A stretch of 6,621 nt of DNA from Candidatus Kaiserbacteria bacterium (GTDB lineage Bacteria; Patescibacteriota; Minisyncoccia; Phycocordibacterales; UBA918). The translations under genes were made by a program, and so were the position numbers. The stretch lies in the NCBI GenBank assembly GCA_020428895.1, contig JAGQLZ010000041.1:1-6621 (forward strand). Reading direction: 5' to 3'. Shown here piece by piece: positions 1 to 5,559 of this stretch; within the stretch, counting starts at the first letter, position 1; each line of letters opens with the position of its first letter. The notes under the pieces are model-generated. The model ran no database searches. It was not told where the DNA came from and saw only the letters and a program-made list of their open reading frames with translations.

Positions 1-1449
1 GTTCTAATAATTGGCGCTGGTAGTTTATATGTGGCCCGTGATAGTGAATTTGTTCAGGACAACAAAAATCTTCGCCGTATTGCTAATATCTCGGTAGATG
101 ACTTGACGGTTCGATTTACAATCTGGGGCATGGCTTACGAAGGTGTTAAAGAACGACCAATTTTAGGTTGGGGTCAAGGTAACTTCAATTATGTTTTCAA
201 CGAAAATTACAAACCTAGTCTTTACGGACAGGAACAGTGGTTCGATCGAGTTCATAACATTTTCTTTGATTGGTTGATAGCTGGAGGAATCTTAGGTTTC
301 TTAGCTTACTTCTCGATATTCTTCGCTTGTATTTACTATCTCTTAGTCAGACCAATACTTAGAAAAGATGATAGTAACTTCGATGTGTTAGAACGTGGTG
401 TGCTGTTAGGTCTTTTGGCTGGTTATCTTACTCATAACTTAGTGGTGTTCGATAATATCGTTAGCTACATGTTCTTTGGATCAATCTTAGCGTTCATTCA
501 TAGCCGAGTGGCTACTGATATTCCAGCTTTAATGAATATTAATATTGATAAGCGTTTAGTTAATCAACTTTTATTCCCAGTCACTGTAGTTTGTGTAGGA
601 GCTGTAATTTATTACGTTCATGTACCAGGCATTATGGCCGCAGGAGACATCATTGACGCTTTTAGAGCTGGTGATCCAGATAGCCGTTTAGAACAATTCG
701 AAGAAGCCTTTTCCCGCAACTCATTTGCTGACCAAGAAATTACCGAACAGTTAGCTCAACAAGCCATTGCAATTTCCCGCAACCCAAATATAACTAGAGA
801 AACTAAAGAGTTTTACGTTAGAAAAACTGAGAACAGAGCTCTTAGTATGATTGAAGAAAAACCGGGTGATGCCCGACTGCACATGTTTTTAGGTTCATTC
901 TATCGGTCAGTTAATCAAATTGAAAAAGCCAAAGAGCAGTTTGATATTGCTCAAAAGCTGTCACCAAACAAACAGAACATTATTCTTCAACAAGGTTCTA
1001 TTGAATTCTCTCTACAAAACTTCGAAGCTGGCCGCGATTACTTTAAAAAAGCTTTTGAATTAGACGAACGAAATATTGAAGCTCGAGAAGTTTATGCGGC
1101 TTCACTGTTTTATACCGGTGACCCAGAAGCTGGTAAGGCATTGATTGGTGATGAGTATAAGTCACGATTTTCTGAAAACCAATTTGGTTTGGGTGGAGTT
1201 AATGCGAGTGGGGACTTGGAATATCTGGCTGAATTATATGTAGTTCGTACAGAAAATAAGCCTGAAGTTGCTCAAAATTGGGCCAGTTTAGCTTTCCTAT
1301 ATTATGAATTAGGTAAAACTGAAGAAGCTATTAAAGCGCTAGAAAAAGGTAGTGAATTAATTCCCGGTTTTACTGCTCAGGCAGAGTGTGTGATTGGTAA
1401 TATTGAAACTGGAGTAACTCCACCACAGGCTGGATGTATTGAAGGTTAA
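1..1449 (+). CDS. O-antigen ligase/polymerase-like membrane protein with C-terminal TPR region (5' end outside window)
   Basis: The frame is open from the first base, so the N-terminal membrane half is missing and the GTG at 31 is probably internal. Numbering visible residues from base 1, there is an R-F-x-x-W segment near 38-42, then PILGWGQGNF at 53-62 and RVHNIFFDWLIAGGILG at 83-99. This arrangement is typical of the periplasmic loop and following helix of the Wzy_C/WaaL O-antigen ligase family. Hydrophobic helices follow near 92-116, 132-148, 154-168 and 190-208. After a linker come TPR-like helix pairs near 291-323, 325-357 and 425-457 (for example YYELGKTEEAIKALEKG). Family members transfer or polymerise undecaprenyl-linked glycans at the outer face of the membrane; the actual glycan here is unknown. 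The TPR part should lie outside the cell and may bind partners (inference). The stop is 2 nt before murB, so co-transcription is likely. The family call is strong; ligase versus polymerase cannot be decided. Confidence 0.85.
   Translation, partial: VLIIGAGSLYVARDSEFVQDNKNLRRIANISVDDLTVRFTIWGMAYEGVKERPILGWGQGNFNYVFNENYKPSLYGQEQWFDRVHNIFFDWLIAGGILGFLAYFSIFFACIYYLLVRPILRKDDSNFDVLERGVLLGLLAGYLTHNLVVFDNIVSYMFFGSILAFIHSRVATDIPALMNINIDKRLVNQLLFPVTVVCVGAVIYYVHVPGIMAAGDIIDAFRAGDPDSRLEQFEEAFSRNSFADQEITEQLAQQAIAISRNPNITRETKEFYVRKTENRALSMIEEKPGDARLHMFLGSFYRSVNQIEKAKEQFDIAQKLSPNKQNIILQQGSIEFSLQNFEAGRDYFKKAFELDERNIEAREVYAASLFYTGDPEAGKALIGDEYKSRFSENQFGLGGVNASGDLEYLAELYVVRTENKPEVAQNWASLAFLYYELGKTEEAIKALEKGSELIPGFTAQAECVIGNIETGVTPPQAGCIEG
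1441..1445 (+). promoter_or_regulatory. Ribosome binding site of murB
   Basis: GAAGG inside the last codons of the upstream gene lies 6 nt before the ATG at 1452. It is the only well-spaced Shine-Dalgarno-like sequence in front of a gene in this window, and it supports this ATG as the murB start. Confidence 0.6.
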
Positions 1450-1451
1450 TT

Positions 1452-2468
1452 ATGGAAATAAAGTCACACGTTTCTTTGCGTGAATATACGACTTTTAAAA
1501 TTGGTGGCGAAGCCGAATATTTTTCGGTAGTTACCAATCTAGATGAACTCAAGGAATCAGCAAAGTTTGCACTTGATAAAAATTTGACCGTCACCATTCT
1601 TGGTGGCGGTTCAAATGTTTTAGTGGCTGATGAAGGAGTGTCAGGTTTAGTAATACTAAATCAACTATCTGGCATAAGTTATGAAGAAGTGGCTGGTGAA
1701 ATTATTGCTACAGTAAGTTCAGGAGTTATGTTAGATGACCTAGTGGCTGATACAGTAGCGAAAGAATATTGGGGGATGGAAAATCTTTCACATATTCCGG
1801 GTACAGTTGGAGCTACGCCAGTTCAGAATGTGGGTGCTTACGGAGTAGAAGTTTCAGACTTGATAGTATCGGTTGATACTTTTAATTTAAAAACTTTAAC
1901 TATAAAAAAATTTTCTAACACAGAATGTAATTTTTCTTATCGAGATTCATTATTTAAAAATGACGAAGCAAAAAATTTATTTATCACGGCAGTAAGTTAT
2001 CGTCTGTCTAAAAAAGCCAATCCAAAAATTAACTACAAAGACCTTCAAGTTTTATTTGGAGAAACCAATCCTAGTCAGAGAGATATCAGGCAGGCAGTTA
2101 TTAAAATTCGTTCTAATAAATTCCCAGATTGGAGCAAGCTGGGGACCGCCGGCTCTTTTTTTAAGAATCCGATTATAAGTAGATTTAAAGCCATCGAATT
2201 AATAAAAATGTACCCAGATTTACCAGTATATCCGGTTGATGAAGATGCTGTAAAAATTTCTTTAAGTTGGTTCTTAGATAAAGTCTTAAACTTAAGAGGG
2301 TATACAATCGGTCCAGTTGGTACTTTTGAAAAACACGTTTTAGTTGTAGTGAATCAAAATGGAAATGCTAGTGATGTAAAAAAGTTTGCTAAGTATGTGA
2401 GTGATTTGGTTCTTGAAAAGTTGGGAATAGAGTTAGAGTGGGAAGTTACTCAATTACCGTGTGATTAA
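1452..2468 (+). CDS. murB: UDP-N-acetylenolpyruvoylglucosamine reductase (MurB, type I)
   Basis: MurB is a cytoplasmic FAD enzyme that uses NADPH to reduce UDP-GlcNAc-enolpyruvate to UDP-MurNAc, the second committed step of peptidoglycan synthesis. The 338-residue protein is close to the roughly 340 of E. coli MurB. FAD-binding segments are visible: the TTFKIGG start region (13-19), GGGSN (51-55) and IPGTVGATPVQNVGAYGVE (115-133). The substrate domain has SYRDSLFK (162-169), GTAGSFFKNP (231-240) and a C-terminal ELEWEV. By alignment from memory with E. coli, Arg164, Ser235 and Glu331 match catalytic Arg159, Ser229 and Glu325. Tyr195 in the INYKDL loop matches Tyr190, which marks the type I form. 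All expected catalytic residues are therefore present and no frame disruption is seen. It sits 2 nt after the O-antigen-ligase-like gene, without murC or ftsQ beside it in the window. Confidence 0.97.
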   Translation: MEIKSHVSLREYTTFKIGGEAEYFSVVTNLDELKESAKFALDKNLTVTILGGGSNVLVADEGVSGLVILNQLSGISYEEVAGEIIATVSSGVMLDDLVADTVAKEYWGMENLSHIPGTVGATPVQNVGAYGVEVSDLIVSVDTFNLKTLTIKKFSNTECNFSYRDSLFKNDEAKNLFITAVSYRLSKKANPKINYKDLQVLFGETNPSQRDIRQAVIKIRSNKFPDWSKLGTAGSFFKNPIISRFKAIELIKMYPDLPVYPVDEDAVKISLSWFLDKVLNLRGYTIGPVGTFEKHVLVVVNQNGNASDVKKFAKYVSDLVLEKLGIELEWEVTQLPCD

Positions 2469-2470
2469 TC

Positions 2471-2479
2471 TTATCCACA
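2471..2479 (+). promoter_or_regulatory. Consensus DnaA-box 9-mer
   Basis: TTATCCACA, an exact match to the bacterial DnaA box, starts 2 nt after the murB stop. Together with TGTGATTAA at 2460-2468 it forms an imperfect dyad (TGTG at one end, CACA at the other). Only one perfect copy was found in the window, so this is a possible DnaA-binding site and not an origin. It may be chance. Confidence 0.3.
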
Positions 2480-2495
2480 AAATTAGTAGTGAATA

Positions 2496-2518
2496 GTAAT
2501 TGTACATCTTTCAATTAC
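2496..2518 (+). other. Small AT-rich inverted repeat after murB
   Basis: GTAATTG (2496-2502) and CAATTAC (2512-2518) form a perfect 7-bp stem around a 9-nt loop. There is no T-run after it and only one or two GC pairs, so it is a poor intrinsic terminator. It may be a weak RNA structure or a protein-binding dyad. Confidence 0.3.
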
Positions 2519-2551
2519 GGGCAATAATTAAAACAAGCAGACATTTCTCCA

Positions 2552-2617
2552 ATGGATTGTTCTTTACAAAGGGTGGGAAGGTCATGCGGTCGAATTTTAT
2601 TCAATAACGCACAATAA
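2552..2617 (+). CDS. Possible 21-codon leader ORF upstream of the lysine-rich gene
   Basis: An ATG at 2552 opens a 21-codon frame (beginning MDCSLQRVGRSCGR) whose TAA at 2615-2617 lies only 3 nt before the ATG at 2621. That spacing would permit translational coupling. There is no convincing Shine-Dalgarno sequence before 2552, and the peptide resembles nothing I recognise. A shorter frame in another register, ATG 2584 to TAA 2605-2607 (MRSNFIQ), sits directly behind a purine-rich tract and is an alternative. Either could be chance in a region of this size. Confidence 0.15.
   Translation: MDCSLQRVGRSCGRILFNNAQ
2568..2581 (+). promoter_or_regulatory. Purine-rich SD-like tract upstream of the lysine-rich gene
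   Basis: AAAGGGTGGGAAGG is a conspicuous SD-like stretch in this window, but it ends 39 nt before the ATG at 2621. An imperfect hairpin lies between: TGCG 2585-2588 with CGCA 2608-2611, and GAAT 2592-2595 with ATTC 2599-2602. If folded, that hairpin would leave about 12 unpaired bases between the tract and the start codon. This is an inference from sequence only. Confidence 0.25.
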
Positions 2618-2620
2618 CTT

Positions 2621-2851
2621 ATGCCCGTAGCAAAGAAAAAAGTCGTGCGTAAACCGGCCAAAAAGGCTGTCAAAAAAACTACTAAAAAAGTAGCAAAGAA
2701 GACAACCAAAAAAGCACCGGCACGCAAGACGGCAGCAAAAAAGACCACTACTAAAAAAGTAGCAAAGAAGAAAGTGGTCAAGAAAGCGCCAGCTAAAAAG
2801 AAAACTGTTAAACGAACAGTTAAGAAAACAGCTGTAAGAAAGAAGAAGTAA
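2621..2851 (+). CDS. Lysine-rich histone H1-like / nucleoid-associated protein
   Basis: This gene encodes a 76-residue protein made almost only of Lys, Ala, Thr, Val, Pro and Arg: 33 Lys and 4 Arg, with no acidic, aromatic or cysteine residues. It is built from degenerate KK-x-x-KK units such as VAKKTTKKAPARKTAAKK and KKAPAKKK, the pattern of histone H1 tails and of bacterial HctB-type proteins. By analogy it would bind DNA (or RNA) non-specifically and compact the nucleoid, and it should be largely disordered. No folded domain is visible. The ATG at 2621 is the only possible start, because an in-frame TAA lies two codons upstream. It has no close Shine-Dalgarno sequence. A strong terminator follows, so it is probably a single-gene transcript between murB and secA. 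The lysine-rich coding frame is convincing. The DNA-binding role is inferred from composition, and a ribosome- or RNA-associated basic protein is an alternative. Confidence 0.8.
   Translation: MPVAKKKVVRKPAKKAVKKTTKKVAKKTTKKAPARKTAAKKTTTKKVAKKKVVKKAPAKKKTVKRTVKKTAVRKKK
2678..2770 (+). repeat. Two 24-bp direct repeats inside the lysine-rich gene
   Basis: Bases 2678-2701 and 2747-2770 are identical over 24 bp and lie 69 bp (23 codons) apart, in the same reading frame. Each encodes the same T-T-K-K-V-A-K-K core. Each copy contains a small palindrome, CTACT-AAAAA-AGTAG. Internal duplication of a coding unit is the simplest origin. Confidence 0.85.
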
Positions 2852-2868
2852 TGACTAATTATAGTCAT
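2851..2868 (+). other. Hairpin at the stop codon of the lysine-rich gene
   Basis: ATGACTA (2851-2857) and TAGTCAT (2862-2868) form a perfect 7-bp stem with an ATTA loop, beginning at the last base of the TAA stop. It lies just ahead of the terminator at 2880-2916. It may protect the mRNA 3' end, or it may be incidental. Confidence 0.4.
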
Positions 2869-2879
2869 ATAGGCTGAAA

Positions 2880-2916
2880 GCAAAAACTGCCCTCCACAAA
2901 GGCGGTTTTTGTTTTT
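2880..2916 (+). terminator. Intrinsic terminator between the lysine-rich gene and secA
   Basis: AAAAACTGCC (2882-2891) pairs with GGCGGTTTTT (2901-2910) with a single G-T wobble around a 9-nt loop (2892-2900). The pairing can extend outward by two more base pairs. T-runs at 2906-2910 and 2912-2916 follow the stem. This is a textbook rho-independent terminator and separates the lysine-rich gene from secA. Confidence 0.9.
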
Positions 2917-2936
2917 GTGTTTATCAAAAAAGCGTA

Positions 2937-2942
2937 TATACT
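2937..2942 (+). promoter_or_regulatory. Possible -10 element of the secA promoter
   Basis: TATACT matches the -10 consensus at five of six positions and lies 10 nt before the ATG at 2953. The upstream terminator implies that secA needs its own promoter. No good -35 is visible at 16-18 bp. Transcription from this site would start only a few bases before the ATG, giving a nearly leaderless mRNA. This is weak evidence in AT-rich DNA. Confidence 0.35.
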
Positions 2943-2952
2943 TAGGCCTGTT

Positions 2953-5478
2953 ATGACATTTCTAGACAGATTTTTTGGACCCAGTTACGAAAAAGAATTG
3001 CAATCCGCCAATCCTTTAGTAGAAACTATCAATAATTACGAATCAGAACTTAAAGATTTATCTGAGACTGATTTACAAAACCGATCATTAAAGTTAAAAG
3101 ATAAAGTAAACACAGTTGATGATTTAGATAAAGTTTTACCGGAAGCTTTTGCTTTAGTTCGTGAAGCTTCAGTGCGTACATTAGGTTTAAGACACTATGA
3201 TGTACAGATGGTTGGTGGAATTTTATTACACCGTGGCAAGATTACCGAAATGCGTACCGGTGAAGGTAAAACTTTAGTAGGTACTCTACCAGCTTATCTA
3301 AATGCTTTAATGGGTAAAGGTGTACACATTGTGACCGTCAACGATTATCTTTCACGTCGTGACGCGGTATGGATGGGTCAAATTTACGCAGCCCTAGGAC
3401 TGAGTGTTGGAGTGATAAATCACCAGTCATCTTTTTTGTATGATCCTAATCATCAAGAAGCAGATGAACAACGTGATGAAGAAGGTTCTTACAAAGTAGT
3501 CTATGATTTTCTCCGACCATGTACTAGACGTGAAGCGTACGAAGCTGACATTACTTACGGAACAAACAATGAATTTGGTTTTGATTACTTACGTGACAAC
3601 ATTGAATTTACTGAAGAGAATTTAAGACAACGTGGTCACGCTTTTGCTATTGTTGACGAAATAGACTCAATCTTGATTGACGAAGCCAGAACTCCTTTGA
3701 TTATTTCAGCCCCAGCCGCTGAATCAGAAAATTTATACACTTTGTTTGCAGGAGTAGCTCGTCAACTAAAAGAAGAGGAACATTACAACGTTGATGAAAA
3801 ACTAAAAAGTGCCACGCTTAATGATGCCGGTATAGAAGCTGCTGAAAAAATTCTTGGTATTGAAAATATTTATACCGACAAGGGAATTAAATATGTTCAC
3901 CATCTAGAGACAGCCGTTCGAGCTAAAGCTTTATTTCATAAAGACAAAGAGTACGTTGTTCGGGACAATGAAGTAGTGATTGTTGACGAGTTTACTGGTC
4001 GTTTGCAACCAGGTCGTCGCTGGTCTGATGGACTCCATCAAGCTATGGAAGCAAAAGAAGGAGTAAGTATTCAACAAGAGAGTCGTACTTATGCTTCTAT
4101 TACTTACCAAAATTATTTCCGTATGTACGGCAAACTTTCTGGTATGACCGGTACGGCGTTAACTTCCCAAGAAGAATTTTATACCGTCTATAATCTGGAA
4201 GTAGTACCGGTACCAACCAATCAACCAGTCCGTAGAATAGATCATGATGATCTTATTTACCAAAATGAAAAAGGTAAATTCACAGCTATTGTAAACAAAG
4301 TAAAAGAAGTAAACGCAACTGGGCAACCAATTTTAATTGGTACAGCTTCGATTGATACCAATGAAAGATTATCGACAGCCCTAACTAGTGCTGGCGTTAA
4401 ACACCAAATGCTTAATGCTAAAAATCATGAATATGAAGGAGAAATTATCGCTGGCGCTGGTCGTAAAGGAGCAGTCACACTAGCCACCAACATGGCTGGT
4501 CGTGGAGTAGATATTAAGCTTGGGGGATTGAATCCGACCGACCAAGAAAGAGAGGAAGTAGTATCTCTTGGTGGTTTGTTTGTACTTGGTACCGAACGCC
4601 ATGAAGCTCGACGTATCGACAATCAGTTGCGAGGTCGTTCAGGACGACAAGGCGATCCCGGAGTAACTCAATTTTATGTGTCCATGGAAGATACTTTGAT
4701 GCGAGTTTTTGGTGGAGATCGAGTCAAGAGTTTGATGGGTACGTTTAAAATACCTGAGGATCAACCAATTCAAATGAAAATGTTGTCTAAACAACTTGAG
4801 TCAGCTCAGACTCGTATTGAGGGTTTCCACTTTGATTCTAGAAAACAAGTACTAGCTTATGATAACGTCTTAAACGCTCAGAGACAGGTTATCTATGATC
4901 GTAGACACAAATTACTAACTGGTGGTGAAAATGTGGCTAGAGAGGTCTTAGAAGAGGTCCTAGAGGCTGTTCCTGAGTCTTCTGAAGCTATTAAAGCTAA
5001 ACAAACAGAGATGGGGGAAGAAGAATTCCTTCGTATATTTAAGAAATTAGCTTTGCAGATGAATGACGTAGTCTGGGTGGAGCACTTAGAGGTAATGCAG
5101 TATACCCGTAGCAGTGTGAACTTACGGGCTTATGGTCAACGAGATCCTTTGATTGAATATCGAAAAGAAGGCAATCGACTTTTTAAAGAAATGCAAGAAG
5201 CGGTTTTGTATCGTATTGCTGAAATAATCCCGCAACTTCAGAAAGAGGCAGTTGTAAAAGAGGAAGAAATTCGTAAACAAGAAATAGCAAAGATTCAAGA
5301 ACAGGGAGGTAGCTCATCAGCTAATTCAAGTCCAAATAAACAAACTCCGCGTAGTAGTGAAAAAGTTTTTGGTCGAAATGAAATCGTTAAAATTACTGAC
5401 GGTAAGGAAACCAAAGAAATAAAATATAAAAAAGCTGAAGCCATGATAAATAGCGGTAAATGGAAGTTGCTTGAATAG
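2953..5478 (+). CDS. secA: Preprotein translocase ATPase SecA (divergent architecture)
   Basis: SecA is the ATPase motor that drives preproteins through the SecYEG channel at the cytoplasmic membrane. Counting from the ATG at 2953 (841 residues), the protein has Walker A RTGEGKT (101-107), TYGTNNEFGFDYLRDN (201-216), Walker B VDEIDS (234-239) followed by LIDEARTPLIIS, a crosslinking domain to about 370, MTGTA (398-402), NMAGRGVDIKLGG (513-525) and QLRGRSGRQGDPG (558-570). The scaffold helix (IEGFHFDSRKQVLAYDNVLN) and two-helix-finger region (VNLRAYGQRDP) follow. Three things are unusual: about 27 extra residues near 156-191, a short helical-wing region near 650-708, and no zinc-binding cysteine tail. 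The protein ends in a basic module after a Ser/Asn linker, and its only cysteine is Cys190. A GTG at 2917 would add 12 residues, but it overlaps the terminator T-tract, and MTFLDRFFG resembles normal SecA N-termini. A weak AGG lies 6 nt before the ATG. Confidence 0.97.
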   Translation: MTFLDRFFGPSYEKELQSANPLVETINNYESELKDLSETDLQNRSLKLKDKVNTVDDLDKVLPEAFALVREASVRTLGLRHYDVQMVGGILLHRGKITEMRTGEGKTLVGTLPAYLNALMGKGVHIVTVNDYLSRRDAVWMGQIYAALGLSVGVINHQSSFLYDPNHQEADEQRDEEGSYKVVYDFLRPCTRREAYEADITYGTNNEFGFDYLRDNIEFTEENLRQRGHAFAIVDEIDSILIDEARTPLIISAPAAESENLYTLFAGVARQLKEEEHYNVDEKLKSATLNDAGIEAAEKILGIENIYTDKGIKYVHHLETAVRAKALFHKDKEYVVRDNEVVIVDEFTGRLQPGRRWSDGLHQAMEAKEGVSIQQESRTYASITYQNYFRMYGKLSGMTGTALTSQEEFYTVYNLEVVPVPTNQPVRRIDHDDLIYQNEKGKFTAIVNKVKEVNATGQPILIGTASIDTNERLSTALTSAGVKHQMLNAKNHEYEGEIIAGAGRKGAVTLATNMAGRGVDIKLGGLNPTDQEREEVVSLGGLFVLGTERHEARRIDNQLRGRSGRQGDPGVTQFYVSMEDTLMRVFGGDRVKSLMGTFKIPEDQPIQMKMLSKQLESAQTRIEGFHFDSRKQVLAYDNVLNAQRQVIYDRRHKLLTGGENVAREVLEEVLEAVPESSEAIKAKQTEMGEEEFLRIFKKLALQMNDVVWVEHLEVMQYTRSSVNLRAYGQRDPLIEYRKEGNRLFKEMQEAVLYRIAEIIPQLQKEAVVKEEEIRKQEIAKIQEQGGSSSANSSPNKQTPRSSEKVFGRNEIVKITDGKETKEIKYKKAEAMINSGKWKLLE

Positions 5479-5485
5479 CGGAAAT

Positions 5486-5526
5486 ATCAAGAAAGGGCTC
5501 TGCCTTCGGCAAAGCCCTTTCTTGAT
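5486..5526 (+). terminator. Long hairpin after secA, probable terminator
   Basis: Bases 5486-5499 and 5513-5526 form a perfect 14-bp stem (core AAGAAAGGGCT). After one mismatch there is a further 4-bp stem, TGCC/GGCA (5501-5504 with 5508-5511), with a TTC loop. It begins 7 nt after the secA stop. The descending arm is T-rich (CTTTCTTGATT) but no clean T-run follows, so termination may be partial or may work from either strand. Confidence 0.65.
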
Positions 5527-5544
5527 TGGCAAACCAACCTACGT

Positions 5545-5550
5545 TAGTAT
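5545..5550 (+). promoter_or_regulatory. Possible -10 element for the gene pair starting at 5560
   Basis: TAGTAT lies 9 nt before the ATG at 5560, and TTGGCA at 5526-5531 resembles a -35, but the spacer of 13 bp is too short. No Shine-Dalgarno sequence precedes the ATG. A leaderless start from an unusual promoter is possible; the evidence is weak. Confidence 0.25.
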
Positions 5551-5559
5551 TCAGTAACT

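Noticed and set aside
1370..1597. Minus-strand open frame across the ligase/murB junction
   Set aside because: It crosses two well-supported + strand genes and its translation shows no recognisable family. The same applies to minus-strand frames at 4425-4622, 5326-5532 and 5984-6199.
2496..2518. Intrinsic terminator for murB
   Set aside because: The stem is 7 bp and AT-rich, and no T-run follows. It is kept only as a small inverted repeat.
2469..2620. Structured non-coding RNA or tRNA between murB and the lysine-rich gene
   Set aside because: No cloverleaf, T-loop motif or known riboswitch core could be found. Only small imperfect hairpins are visible.
2678..2770. CRISPR-like direct repeats
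   Set aside because: There are only two copies, both inside a lysine-rich coding frame and in register with codons. This is coding duplication.
2515..2883. Minus-strand open frame of 122 codons opposite the lysine-rich gene
   Set aside because: Its Phe/Leu/Val/Thr-rich translation is the antisense reading of AAG/AAA lysine codons, and it covers the terminator and intergenic DNA. The + strand frame explains the composition.
2917..2952. GTG start for secA, adding 12 residues
   Set aside because: The codon lies at the end of the terminator T-tract with no ribosome binding site, and the added residues do not resemble a SecA N-terminus. The ATG at 2953 gives a typical start.
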